This document shows, piece by piece, positions 24,485 to 32,788 of a stretch of DNA of 64,000 bases. Each line of letters begins with the position of its first letter. The stretch's first letter is position 1. The stretch covers positions 22,608 through 86,607 of the forward strand of contig CAZBRS010000021.1 in NCBI GenBank assembly GCA_964494475.1. Direction: 5' to 3'. This stretch comes from CAZBRS01 sp964494475. Its GTDB lineage: Bacteria > Myxococcota_A > UBA9042 > CAZBRS01. The notes below the pieces were generated by a model. It worked only from the letters and a program-made list of their open reading frames with translations. It ran no database searches and had not been told where the DNA came from. Both the position numbers and the translations under genes were made by a program.

Positions 24485-25950
24485 TCGTTCTTGGCTCCGA
24501 AGACGCCCGCGAGGTCGTCGCCCGATTTGGCCGAGACCTCGCGGATCAGGGTGTTCACCTTCTCGACCAGGGGAGAGTTCAGCTTGCCCAGCAGCGTGCT
24601 GGCCTTGCGCAGGGTACCGACGGCGTCCTTGAACTGCTGCAGGGCCTCCTGCGTCATGCCGATCTGCAAGAGCGTGCGCGCGATGGACTGGTAGTCGGAC
24701 TGCCGCTCCTCCAGGGCCAGCGACTTGCGGTACAGGTCGAGCGCGTCCGTGAACTCTTCCTGGTTGAAGCGCAGGTTGCCGTATTGGTGGTACAGCGATG
24801 CCAGGCCGCGTTCGTCGTTCATGCGCTTCTTGATCTCGAGGCTGCGTTCGTAGAGCTGGGCGGCGTCTTCGTAGGCTCCGCGCTTCTCGGCCAGGCGCCC
24901 CAGGTGCTGGTAGACCCGCGCGACGCCGGGCTCGTTCTTCAGGCGGTTCTCGAGCTCGAGGGCCTGGCGGAAGAAGCTCTCGGCCTCGTCGTTGGAGCCG
25001 ACCAGGTCGAGCGAGATGCCGATGCGCCGGTAGATGAGCGATTTCCGGAAGTCGTCGTTCAGCGCTTCGTCGACGGTCAGCGCGCGCCGGAAGTCGTCGA
25101 GCGCGGTCTTGTACTCTCCGAGCAGGAAGCGCGCGTAGCCGCGCTGGTGATAGAGATCCGACAGCTTGATGTCGTCGTCGAGCTTCTCGATGTAGCTCTG
25201 CGCCTCGTCGTACCACTCGACGGCGTTGCGGTAGTTGTGCATCTCGAAGGTGATGTTGCCGACCAGAACGTAGGCGGTGGCCAGGCTCTGCACGTCGCCG
25301 CGCGTCTTCAACGCCTGGATCAGCCGCATGAGGATGCGCCGCGACTCCTCGAACTGCCGTTGGCGCAGCAGGTTCATGACGATGGTGAAGGCGCGCTGCT
25401 TGGTCTGGTCGTCGAGGTTCTCGGGATCGTGCTCCAGTTGCCGCAGCACGGCCTTCATGGCGTCGGCCGAGAGCGGTTCGGCGGGCTCCGGGCGGCCCCC
25501 GGACAAGGACGTGGAGCCCCCGGGGCTCTGCCAGGTGCGCGTGCGGGGCCACGAATGGAAGCCGTCGCGGCGCTTCCAGAGCCCGGACTCGGCGTCGACC
25601 ATGGCTTTGACGTCGTCTGGCGTGATCAGCAGCACCCAGTCGCACCGGTGGCCGGCCGCCACGTGCGGGTCGAGCAGCCCCTCGAGGCGCGGCATGACCC
25701 GGTCGACGTGCGTGAGGATCAGGGTCGATTTGCTCGGGTCGCAGGCGGCGGCCGGGTCGTCGCGGTACAGGTCGAGCGCCTTCGCGCCAGGCAGGTGCTC
25801 GAGGAACGCTTGGATCGCCGGCGCGAGATCGTTCTCGGAGATGTACCGTACGAACTGCAGACTGACGGCATTCCGGGCGCGACACAGCTCGATCTGTCGG
25901 CCCACGTCGTCGAGGACGGCGCGGGTCTCGTCGGGTGACGAACCGCTCAT
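24481..25950 (-). CDS. TPR-repeat protein
   Basis: 489 aa from ATG 25950. The N-terminal 160 residues form an alpha/beta domain without a recognised family (LQFVRYISENDLAPAIQAFL, STLILTHVDRV, DWVLLITPDDVKAMV). The C-terminal half is at least seven tetratricopeptide repeats with the W/Y-G-A pattern (YHQRGYARFLLGEYKTALDD, YRRIGISLDLVGSNDEAES, YHQYGNLRFNQEEFTDALD). TPRs mediate protein contacts; the partner is unknown. The start is placed at ATG 25950 (GGGAG seven bases upstream) rather than GTG 25956. Coupled to the YhaM-like nuclease. Confidence 0.85.
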   Translation of the reverse strand: MSGSSPDETRAVLDDVGRQIELCRARNAVSLQFVRYISENDLAPAIQAFLEHLPGAKALDLYRDDPAAACDPSKSTLILTHVDRVMPRLEGLLDPHVAAGHRCDWVLLITPDDVKAMVDAESGLWKRRDGFHSWPRTRTWQSPGGSTSLSGGRPEPAEPLSADAMKAVLRQLEHDPENLDDQTKQRAFTIVMNLLRQRQFEESRRILMRLIQALKTRGDVQSLATAYVLVGNITFEMHNYRNAVEWYDEAQSYIEKLDDDIKLSDLYHQRGYARFLLGEYKTALDDFRRALTVDEALNDDFRKSLIYRRIGISLDLVGSNDEAESFFRQALELENRLKNEPGVARVYQHLGRLAEKRGAYEDAAQLYERSLEIKKRMNDERGLASLYHQYGNLRFNQEEFTDALDLYRKSLALEERQSDYQSIARTLLQIGMTQEALQQFKDAVGTLRKASTLLGKLNSPLVEKVNTLIREVSAKSGDDLAGVFGAKNE

Positions 25951-26045
25951 GACCACGCTCCCTGGCGGATTTGGAAACTCTACCCGACCCGCCGGTCGCG
26001 CGCAAGGTTCCCGCCCGGTACGCTCGTCCGCGCTGATTTTCCGGC

Positions 26046-26073
26046 TTGACAGCCCGGCCCCGTTGGGTATGCT
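26046..26073 (+). promoter_or_regulatory. Promoter of tRNA-Glu
   Basis: TTGACA (26046-26051), 16-base spacer, TATGCT (26068-26073). The start would fall near 26080, 12 bases before the mature tRNA. Confidence 0.75.
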
Positions 26074-26091
26074 TTCGGGGCTTTGTGGTGT

Positions 26092-26163
26092 GGCCCGTTA
26101 GTCTAGTGGTTAGGACGCCGGCCTCTCACGTCGGTAGCACGGGTTCAAACCCCGTACGGGCTA
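26092..26163 (+). tRNA. tRNA-Glu (anticodon CTC)
   Basis: Acceptor GGCCCGT pairs with ACGGGCT (first pair G-U), the D arm is GTCTAGTGGTTAGGAC, the anticodon stem CCGGC/GTCGG encloses loop CTCTCAC (anticodon CTC, reading GAG), and the T arm is CACGGG-TTCAAAC-CCCGTA-like with an intact TTC. Discriminator A; CCA is not encoded (CCT follows). Confidence 0.96.
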
Positions 26164-26217
26164 CCTGACCGTCCCATTTTGGGATCTGAGCCCACCCTGA
26201 GTCCCAGAACGAGCGGT

Positions 26218-26251
26218 CGCACGTAAGGACGTCTTCGGACGTCCCCGTGCG
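26218..26251. other. Stable hairpin with a UUCG tetraloop downstream of tRNA-Glu
   Basis: GGACGTC-TTCG-GACGTCC (26227-26244) is a perfect 7-bp stem closed by the very stable cUUCGg loop. It is extended by CGCACG/CGTGCG (26218-26223 with 26246-26251) across a small internal loop. There is no T-run on either strand, so it is not a classical intrinsic terminator. It lies between tRNA-Glu and the convergent gene at 26275, where it could stop transcription or protect RNA ends. Confidence 0.55.
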
Positions 26252-26274
26252 TCTGCCGGCTGGGTTCCACGCCT

Positions 26275-27501
26275 TCACCAGTTCATGGTTTGCCAGAGAG
26301 CCCCGGTCAGCGCGGTCGCGCCCGCGATCCCGTAGCAGCTCCACGCGCCGATCTCGGCCTGGCGGATGCGTTCGAAGCTCGAGCCGCGGCCCGCGTTCTG
26401 GTCGCTGATCCATCCGTTCGTCACGACGTTCAACGCAACGCCGGTGATCAGCGCGGCCGTCGAGAGTCCGTAGAGCGCCCAGGGGGCCCAGCGCGCGGTC
26501 GTCTGTCCGGCCGGCGCGATGGTCGAGATCTCGGGGGCGCGCACGGGCGGCTGCGCGGGCTCGCGTTCATCGCGCACGGAGGGTAGGCCGTCAGGTCCTC
26601 GTGCGATTCGGAGCTGGCGCACCGGGTGCCCACCGGCCAGGAGGTCGAGATCGTCCCCGAGCTCGGGATAGCTGCGCACCTCCAGGGATCGCTCCCCGAG
26701 CACCGTGAGAGCAGCCTCGAACCGCTCCGAGACCACGACCGTGCGCGGCACGTCGGCGGTAACGGCCACGCGCCACTCCCAGGGGCTCGGTCGGCCGACC
26801 GCGTCGAGCCGCCGGGCCGGCCACGACCCGCAGGGCAGGTGGGCCGAGCCGGGGCTCGAGAGATCGAAGCGGCGGCCTCCCAGGACCAGCGTGCTCCCGG
26901 GCGCGAGCGGACCGGCGACCCGCCACGAGATCTCTCCCGTGCACCGGGCCGACGAGGCGGCCAGGTGCTTGACGAGCGCGCATACGTCCGGGGGATACTC
27001 GTCCTCCGAGAGGGGCGTCCCGCCCCACCAGGCCAACGACCGTAGAACCAGGGGGTCGTTCGCGACCTCGCGGCCCGACAGGCCCGCCAACTGCACGAGG
27101 CGAACCGTGCCGGCCAGGAGGCGCGGCCCCGCCGCCGGGTCGGTCGCGACGGCCGACAGGTGCGCGAGGCCCTGGGCCACCGCGTCGCGCAGGACGTCGT
27201 CGGCCTCGTCGAACGCCGAGCGCAGCCACGCGTCTTCGCCCTCTTCGAGGCGTCGAAGCAGGCTCCCCTCCGGAGGGGAGGGGTCCGCGTGCGTCAGGCC
27301 GAGCGCCGCCACGGGGGCGGCGTTCAGGGATGCCTCGAGGCCCGCCTTCAGGCGCTCCAGGGCCAGGCGCTCCGAGACCGGAGGTTCGGCCGCGCCGTCG
27401 GCCACGAACACGAGCACGGCCGAGGGCGAGGCCCCACCAAGCCGCGGCGCCGCGGCTGCCGTGAAGGCCAGGGCCACCAGGATGAGCCGGAGGTGCGGCA
27501 T
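26275..27501 (-). CDS. Secreted or membrane-anchored protein of unknown function
   Basis: 408 aa. A signal peptide (MPHLRLILVALAFTAAAAP) is followed by an alpha/beta region (SAVLVFVADGAAEPPVSE). Helical repeats come next, then a beta region with two Cys (CALVKHL, ARCTGEISW) and a PEGA-like stretch around PLAPGSTLVLGGRRFDLSSP. Two hydrophobic helices lie near the C-terminus (WALYGLSTAALITGVALNVV, IGAWSCYGIAGATALTGALW). That layout resembles myxobacterial proteins with a periplasmic domain and C-terminal membrane hairpin. No specific family recognised. Converges on tRNA-Glu. Confidence 0.75.
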   Translation of the reverse strand: MPHLRLILVALAFTAAAAPRLGGASPSAVLVFVADGAAEPPVSERLALERLKAGLEASLNAAPVAALGLTHADPSPPEGSLLRRLEEGEDAWLRSAFDEADDVLRDAVAQGLAHLSAVATDPAAGPRLLAGTVRLVQLAGLSGREVANDPLVLRSLAWWGGTPLSEDEYPPDVCALVKHLAASSARCTGEISWRVAGPLAPGSTLVLGGRRFDLSSPGSAHLPCGSWPARRLDAVGRPSPWEWRVAVTADVPRTVVVSERFEAALTVLGERSLEVRSYPELGDDLDLLAGGHPVRQLRIARGPDGLPSVRDEREPAQPPVRAPEISTIAPAGQTTARWAPWALYGLSTAALITGVALNVVTNGWISDQNAGRGSSFERIRQAEIGAWSCYGIAGATALTGALWQTMNW

Positions 27502-27605
27502 GGGATCCTCGGTGTTTCGAACACTTCGCCGGGATTCTAGCTGAGATGGAGAGAATTTAGAAGAAAGCAGCGGTCAGGAGACGGGAGGCGACGGGACGGG
27601 ATCGA

Positions 27606-29234
27606 CTAGCCGCAGGAGCCCTGGACCTTGGAGTCGGTCGACAGCGTCTTGCCGCAGCCCTTGAGGTCCTTGTTGTTCTGGCACAGGCTCTGCTTGATGC
27701 GCTCGGCGTCGACGCCCGAGAACTTCGACTTGTTGTTCGCGAGCCACGTGGGGCTGGCCGAGATGCCCATGCCGTTCGCGATCTTGATGTCGTCGGAGTG
27801 CAGCTTCTTGCCTTCGGCGCCCGTGGAGCAGGCCTCGACCTTGGCCACGTCGAGCTTGGCCTTCGTCGCGCAGTCCTTCCAACCGGCCGCGTCGCGGATG
27901 TTGGGGTTGCGGCACCACGCGTACTCCATGCCCTTCTGCAGCCCGCCGTGCTTGAAGGCGCAGAGCTCACGGATGTTCTCGTCGACTTCCCATTGGCCGT
28001 GCAGCGACTGGAAGGTGCCGTCGCCGTTCTCGGTGGCGATGTAGTGGACTTCGAACGTGATCTTGTCGTCCTTGAACGCCTCGAGGACTTCCTTCATGGC
28101 GTCGAGGGCCTTGATGCCGAAGGGGCAGCCCGACATGATGAAGACTTCGAGCTTCTTCGGGATTTCGGTGCGGCACTCGAGGGTGTTCTTGCACGTGTCG
28201 TCGTCGCAGTCGATCTTGCCGTCGCCCGTGTCGTCGACCTTGTTGTCGCAGATCTCGGCGGCGGGATCGAACTTGGAGCCGACGTTCAGGCTGAGGAAGT
28301 CGCCCTGGGGGGTCATCCAGCGCTTCAGGCGGCCGTAGCCGGGGTCGGTCTCGACGCTCTTCTCGAACAGGAACGCGGGCAGGAACTTGACCTGGGTCTT
28401 GGTGTAGAGCTCCTTGCCGGCCGGGTCGGCGTAGTCGGTCTTGGCGATGGTCATGCCCGTGAACATGCCCTTGAGCTGGCCTTCCATACGCTGGACGCGG
28501 GCCTCGCACTCGGTGCAGCGCTTGTCGGAGATGACCGTCATGGTGAACTTCACGGGCTCGGGCAGCGTGGAGCACACCTGGGGCTTGGTCGACAGCTTGT
28601 CACACACGACGCGCAGGAAGTCGACCTTCTCGCGGCCGCCGCTGTAGCGCTCGCCCGCCAGGAAGATGGTCGGGCTGCCGGTGGCCTTCTTGTCCTTGGC
28701 GGTCTTGAACGACTCGGCCAGGAGCTTCTTGCCCTCGTCGCCCTCGAAGCACGCCTTGATCTTGGCCTGGTCGATCTGGGCTTCGGTGGCGCAGGCCTCC
28801 CAGCCCTGGGGCAGCTGGCGGTAGTTCTTGTTCAGGCACGAGAAGAACGCCATGTACTTGGCGGGCTCGAGCTTCTGGGCACAGATCTCGAGCAGGTTGC
28901 CCTGCACTTCGGCGTCGCCGTGCATCGACTTGAACTGGCCGTTGCCCAGGTCGTCGCCGATGAACTCGAACTTCACGTCGACGTTGTCGCCGATGTCCTT
29001 CATGACGTCGGCCATGGTGGTCATGACCTGCACGCCGTAGGGGCACTGCGACATGACGAACAGTTCGATCGGGATCTTCGCGCCGGGTGCGCCGGCAGCG
29101 GTGCCCTGGGGGGCGGCGGGCTGCTGCGCGGCCGCGGGCTGAGCGGGCTGCTCGCCGGCGGGCTTCGGGGTCTCTTTGCAGGCCGCGATCAGCAACAACG
29201 CGCTCATCGCCAGGGTGATCCAGTGCTTCCTCAT
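27606..29234 (-). CDS. Lipoprotein with two GILT/thioredoxin-like domains flanking a CTEC thioredoxin-like domain
   Basis: 542 aa from ATG 29234 (GGAGG nine bases upstream). Lipobox LLIAAC, lipidated C19, then a Pro/Ala/Gln linker. Domain 1 (about 55-215): IELFVMSQCPYGVQVM with downstream CAQKL, FFSCLNKNYRQLPQGWEACA and GSPTIFLAGERYSGG. Domain 2 (about 225-320): DKRCTECEARVQRME with a CxxC and FLPAFLF. A short MopE-like, probably Ca2+-binding motif EICDNKVDDTGDGKIDCDDD follows. Domain 3 repeats domain 1: LEVFIMSGCPFGIKAL, LCAFKHGGL, WKDCATKAKL. Domains 1 and 3 have one active-site Cys (CPYG, CPFG) instead of CxxC. Probably a thiol-disulphide protein on the periplasmic or outer face. Promoter at 29284-29311. 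Confidence 0.8.
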   Translation of the reverse strand: MRKHWITLAMSALLLIAACKETPKPAGEQPAQPAAAQQPAAPQGTAAGAPGAKIPIELFVMSQCPYGVQVMTTMADVMKDIGDNVDVKFEFIGDDLGNGQFKSMHGDAEVQGNLLEICAQKLEPAKYMAFFSCLNKNYRQLPQGWEACATEAQIDQAKIKACFEGDEGKKLLAESFKTAKDKKATGSPTIFLAGERYSGGREKVDFLRVVCDKLSTKPQVCSTLPEPVKFTMTVISDKRCTECEARVQRMEGQLKGMFTGMTIAKTDYADPAGKELYTKTQVKFLPAFLFEKSVETDPGYGRLKRWMTPQGDFLSLNVGSKFDPAAEICDNKVDDTGDGKIDCDDDTCKNTLECRTEIPKKLEVFIMSGCPFGIKALDAMKEVLEAFKDDKITFEVHYIATENGDGTFQSLHGQWEVDENIRELCAFKHGGLQKGMEYAWCRNPNIRDAAGWKDCATKAKLDVAKVEACSTGAEGKKLHSDDIKIANGMGISASPTWLANNKSKFSGVDAERIKQSLCQNNKDLKGCGKTLSTDSKVQGSCG

Positions 29235-29283
29235 GAGTCGATCCTCCATGACAAGGGTTCTCGTCACCACGTACGGAACCCGG

Positions 29284-29311
29284 ATTGTAGGGACCGTATT
29301 CCGGCTTGCAA
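29284..29311 (-). promoter_or_regulatory. Promoter of the thioredoxin-like lipoprotein gene
   Basis: Minus strand TTGCAA (29311-29306), 16-base spacer, TACAAT (29289-29284). Start near 29277, leader about 43 bases. Confidence 0.6.
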
Positions 29312-29337
29312 GTCTTTTCTGCGGCGTGGCGAGAGGA

Positions 29338-30627
29338 TCAGTCGCGGTAGAAGGCTTCGAGCTTCTTCAGCTTGGAGGGATGGCGCATCTTGTCGATGGC
29401 CTTGGCCTCTATCTGCCGGATGCGTTCGCGCGTGAGGTCGAAGGCTTTGCCGACCTCCTCGAGCGTGTAGGTGCGGTCCATGCCCAGCCCGAAGCGCATG
29501 CGCAGGATCTGGCGCTCGCGGTCGGAGAGTTCGTCGAGGGCCTCCTCGATGCTCTCCTGCAGGTTCTGCTCGACGACCTCGTCCATCGGGCTGCGGATCG
29601 AGTCGTCGGCGATGAAGTCGCCGAGGTGGCTGTTCTCGTCGTCGTTCACGGGCATGTCGAGGCTGATCGGCGCGTTCAACAGGTGCATGATCTTCCGGAA
29701 CTGCCGCATCGTGATCTGGAGCCGGGCCGCCATGGTCTCGTCCGAGATCGGCGCCGCGCCCTCGCCCTCGAGGCGTTGCCGCGTTCGTTGGAACTCGTGG
29801 ATGAGGTCCATGATGTGCGACGGGATGCGGATGGTCCGGCCTTGCTCGGCGATGGCCCGCGTGATGGCCTGGCGGATCCACCAGGTGGCGTACGTCGAGA
29901 ACTTGTGCCCGCGCTTGTAGTCGAACTTCTCGACGGCGCGGATGAGGCCGATGTTGCCCTCCTGCACCAGATCCATGAACGCGAGCCCGCGGTTCGTGTA
30001 GCGCTTCCCGATGCTCACCACGAGGCGCAGGTTGGCGCGGATCATGCGGCTGCGGGACTGCTCGATGACGCGCGCCGAGTTCGTGACCGTCGCCAGCTTC
30101 TCGCGCAGGGCCTCGATCGTCAGGCCTTGCGCTCGGGTGGCCGTGCGGCTGGCGCGCTCGAGGGTGCGCGTGACGCCGGCGCGGAAGGTGAAGATGATCT
30201 CGTTCAGGATGCGCACCCCGACGATGCTGTCGCGGAACGTCTCGAAGACCCGTGGCGCGAGCTCGTCGGGCCTGCCCCCGGCCTCTTCGATCTGCTGCAG
30301 CGAACGCACCAGGTACTCGAGCTCGCGCGCCAGGCGGTAGATGTCGTCGGGTCGCAGCACCTCGTCGTGGATGGCGACCGACGCCAGAAGGTAGCGGTTC
30401 TTCAGGATGCGCGCCGGCAACTGGAAGAGCAGGTCCCGGCCGCGAGGGTAGCCGAGCAGCTCGCGCAGGATGGCGATCGAGTGGTCCTCGACCCGACGGG
30501 ACAACAGCACCTCGTCGTCCTTCGAGAGGAGCTTCTCGCGCCCGATGGAGCGCAAGTAGGTGAGGACCGAGCCCACCTCGTCGTCGAAGACGGGCTTGGC
30601 TTCGGGGGTGCTCAGTGACGTTTCCAT
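29338..30627 (-). CDS. Sigma-70-family RNA polymerase sigma factor (group 1/2 type)
   Basis: 429 aa from ATG 30627, preceded by GAGGAGG. Region 1.2 is at about residues 15-50 (DDEVGSVLTYLRSIGREKLL), with a non-conserved helical insert to about 165. Region 2 follows (RANLRLVVSIGKRY, LVQEGNIGLIRAVEKFDY, TYATWWIRQAITRAIAEQ), then RTIRIPSHI, region 3, and region 4 with the DNA-binding helix (ERQILRMRFGL, TLEEVGKAFDLTRERIRQIE). Region 1.1 is absent and the protein is shorter than most RpoD, so it may be an alternative RpoS/SigD-like factor, though a primary sigma is not excluded. A consensus sigma-54 promoter lies upstream, which favours a regulated sigma. Confidence 0.9.
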   Translation of the reverse strand: METSLSTPEAKPVFDDEVGSVLTYLRSIGREKLLSKDDEVLLSRRVEDHSIAILRELLGYPRGRDLLFQLPARILKNRYLLASVAIHDEVLRPDDIYRLARELEYLVRSLQQIEEAGGRPDELAPRVFETFRDSIVGVRILNEIIFTFRAGVTRTLERASRTATRAQGLTIEALREKLATVTNSARVIEQSRSRMIRANLRLVVSIGKRYTNRGLAFMDLVQEGNIGLIRAVEKFDYKRGHKFSTYATWWIRQAITRAIAEQGRTIRIPSHIMDLIHEFQRTRQRLEGEGAAPISDETMAARLQITMRQFRKIMHLLNAPISLDMPVNDDENSHLGDFIADDSIRSPMDEVVEQNLQESIEEALDELSDRERQILRMRFGLGMDRTYTLEEVGKAFDLTRERIRQIEAKAIDKMRHPSKLKKLEAFYRD

Positions 30628-30666
30628 CGCCTGCCTCCTCGGGCGGGTCGCCCGGCCCAAACTAAA

Positions 30667-30682
30667 TGCAACCCACGTGCCA
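30667..30682 (-). promoter_or_regulatory. Consensus sigma-54 (RpoN) promoter of the sigma-factor gene
   Basis: Minus strand TGGCACG-TGGG-TTGCA (30682-30667), an exact match to TGGCACG-N4-TTGC(A/T) with the required GG-N10-GC spacing. Start near 30656, leader about 29 bases to ATG 30627. An inverted repeat GATCT-N9-AGATC at 30731-30749, about 75-93 bases upstream of the start, is a possible activator site. No sigma-70 promoter is obvious in the 178-base gap to rny. Confidence 0.75.
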
Positions 30683-30805
30683 GGATCGACCCCGTGGCGG
30701 GACGCGGGGTTGCGCGTCGGGCCCGGTGGCGATCTATGACATCGAGATCAGGGAGGGGCTGGGTCGCGGAAGAATTTCGGCAGCCCGGGAGGCGGAAGGT
30801 CCGGA

Positions 30806-32359
30806 TCACTTGGCGAAGGCCACCGCGCGGGTCTCGCGGAGCACCGTGACGCGGATCTGGCCCGGGTACGTGAGCTCGGTCTCGATCTTGGCGGCGATGT
30901 CGCGCGCCATCACGACCGAGTCGTCGTCGCTCACCTTCTCGGCCTCGACCACCACGCGCAGCTCGCGGCCGGCCTGGATGGCGTAGCTCTTCTCGACGCC
31001 CTTGAACTCGGCGGCGATGGACTCGAGCTTCTCGATGCGCGCGATGTACGACTCGAGCATCTCACGACGCGCGCCGGGGCGGGCGCCCGAGAGGGCGTCG
31101 GCCGCCGAGACCAGCACCGCCAGGATCGTGCGCGGCTTCTCGTCTTCGTGGTGGGCGGCCACCGCGTGGATGACCTCGGGGTTCTCGTTGTACTTCTTGA
31201 GGAGGTCGGCGCCGATGAGGGCGTGGGGCCCCTCGATCTTGTGGTCGACCGCCTTGCCGAGGTCGTGGAAGAGCCCGGCGCGGCGCGCCATCTTCACGTC
31301 GAGGCCGAGCTCGCCGGCCATGATGCCGGTGATGAACGCCACCTCGATGGAGTGGTACAGGATGTTCTGCGCGTAGCTCATGCGGTACTTGAGCGAGCCG
31401 AGCACCTTCAGCAGTTCGGGGTGCACGCCGTGGAGGCCGAGCTCGAAGATCGCGAACTCGCCGGCCTCCTTGATGGCCTGATCGACCTCCTTCTCGGTCT
31501 TCTTGACCACCTCTTCGATGCGGCTGGGGTGGATGCGGCCGTCGCTGACGAGCTTCTCGAGCGAGATCTTCGCGACCTCGCGCCGCACGGGGCTGTAGCC
31601 CGACAGGATGACCGCCTCGGGGGTGTTGTCGATGATCAGGTCGACGCCCGTGATCTGCTCGAACGCCTTGATGTTGCGGCCTTCGCGGCCGATGATGCGG
31701 CCCTTCATGTCGTCGCTCGGCAGGTTCACGACCGACACGGTGCGCTCGCCCACGTACTCGCCGGAGTAGCGGCTGATGGCCGTCGAGATGATCTTCTTGG
31801 CGCGCTTCTCGGCCTCGAGCTTGGCCTCCTCTTCGAGGTTCCGGATCATCTTGGCCGCGTCGTGCTTCACGCCGTCGATGAGCGACTCGTGCAGGGCGTT
31901 GCGGGCGTCTTCGCGCGTGAGCCCCGCGACCTGCTCGAGCTGCTTCTCGGCTTCCTGGATCAGCTCGTCGTGCTTGGCCTTGGCGGTGGTGACCGCCTTC
32001 TCGCGGTCGCCGAGCGACTGCTCGCGCCGGGCGATCTCGGTCTCCTTGGCGGTGACGAGGTCGCTCTTCTTCTCGATGCTCTCTTCCTTCTTGACGAGCC
32101 GCGCCTCCTGCTTCTGCAGTTCGAGCCAGCGCTCGCGGTTCTCCTTCTCCTGCTCGTTCAGCTTCTGCTCACGCTCGCGGTGCTTCTGGTCCACGTCGCG
32201 ACGCAGATCGTCGCCTTCCCGTCGGGCCGCGCGACGGATCTCCTCGGCCTCGGCCTCGGCTTTGCGTCGAGCCCCCGCAGCGGCCGTTCGGCCGTACGCG
32301 AGCATGACGACGACGCCGAGGGCCAGCCCCCCTAGCCCTGCTGCAAGGATGCCAATCAC
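30806..32359 (-). CDS. rny: Ribonuclease Y
   Basis: 517 aa membrane-anchored endoribonuclease that initiates mRNA decay. The N-terminal membrane helix (IGILAAGLGGLALGVVVMLAYG) is followed by a long coiled coil (residues about 30-190, rich in Glu/Lys/Arg). A KH domain comes next (VVNLPSDDMKGRIIGREGRNI, GVDLIIDNTPEAVILSG). The HD domain has HSIEVAFITGIMAGELGL, GLFHDLGKAVDHKIEG and HHEDEKP. The start is GTG 32359 with GGAGG five bases upstream, giving the usual family N-terminus. Lies downstream of zapA in the same direction, an arrangement seen in several deltaproteobacteria. Confidence 0.96.
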   Translation of the reverse strand: MIGILAAGLGGLALGVVVMLAYGRTAAAGARRKAEAEAEEIRRAARREGDDLRRDVDQKHREREQKLNEQEKENRERWLELQKQEARLVKKEESIEKKSDLVTAKETEIARREQSLGDREKAVTTAKAKHDELIQEAEKQLEQVAGLTREDARNALHESLIDGVKHDAAKMIRNLEEEAKLEAEKRAKKIISTAISRYSGEYVGERTVSVVNLPSDDMKGRIIGREGRNIKAFEQITGVDLIIDNTPEAVILSGYSPVRREVAKISLEKLVSDGRIHPSRIEEVVKKTEKEVDQAIKEAGEFAIFELGLHGVHPELLKVLGSLKYRMSYAQNILYHSIEVAFITGIMAGELGLDVKMARRAGLFHDLGKAVDHKIEGPHALIGADLLKKYNENPEVIHAVAAHHEDEKPRTILAVLVSAADALSGARPGARREMLESYIARIEKLESIAAEFKGVEKSYAIQAGRELRVVVEAEKVSDDDSVVMARDIAAKIETELTYPGQIRVTVLRETRAVAFAK

Positions 32360-32458
32360 GGATGCCTCCTTCCTTGGCTGCTACTCTTTCGGGGGGACAG
32401 ATCGGTCCGTCAGTCAGCGAATATCTGAAAACGAACCCAATCCTCCCGAAGAGTATAT

Positions 32459-32731
32459 TTATAAAGCTGACTCGGTTCTCCGAATCAGCGCCTCCAGCCG
32501 CTTCGCGGCCTCTTCGTGTCGTACGAGCCGGGCCTCCGCGTCGAGGACCTCGTCGGTGAGGGTCAGGAGCCCGAGCGCGAACAACTCGCGCTCCGGCAGG
32601 TCACGGCCCTGACGAATGCCCTCGAGGGTCTCGCGGATGCGGTGCTCGATGCTCCGGACGCGCTCCTCGGGCAGCTGCGTTCGGATCGCGAGGGCGGCCC
32701 CGCCGATGTCGACCTGCACCGTTCCGGACAC
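32459..32731 (-). CDS. zapA: ZapA-like cell division protein
   Basis: 90 aa from GTG 32731, which is preceded by GAGGGGAG; an in-frame ATG 18 bases upstream lacks a ribosome site. N-terminal VQVDIGGAALAIRTQLPEERV matches the ZapA beta-strand region, and a long helix that would form the tetramer coiled coil follows (ERELFALGLLTLTDEVLDAE). ZapA bundles FtsZ filaments at the division site. The family is short and weakly conserved, so the call rests on size, secondary structure and position before rny. Confidence 0.75.
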   Translation of the reverse strand: MSGTVQVDIGGAALAIRTQLPEERVRSIEHRIRETLEGIRQGRDLPERELFALGLLTLTDEVLDAEARLVRHEEAAKRLEALIRRTESAL

Positions 32732-32769
32732 GGGGCTCCCCTCGTACAACTCAGTTCATTACTTTCGCA

Positions 32770-32788
32770 TTGACAGTCCTGCTGTCAA
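32770..32788. promoter_or_regulatory. Perfect inverted repeat between zapA and the large lipoprotein gene
   Basis: TTGACAG-TCCTG-CTGTCAA: 7-bp arms and a 5-base spacer, located between divergent genes. Each arm also reads TTGACA outward, so it could be a regulator-binding site overlapping -35 elements, but no good -10 was found at the right distance on either side. Confidence 0.4.

Noticed and set aside
26126..26413. A 95-codon frame reading through the tRNA-Glu complement
   Set aside because: Its end is a translation of the tRNA antisense strand, a common false annotation; it also overlaps the real gene at 26275.
32360..32458. 6S RNA between zapA and rny
   Set aside because: 6S RNA is often next to zapA, but this gap is only 99 bases and shows no long paired rod with a central bubble.
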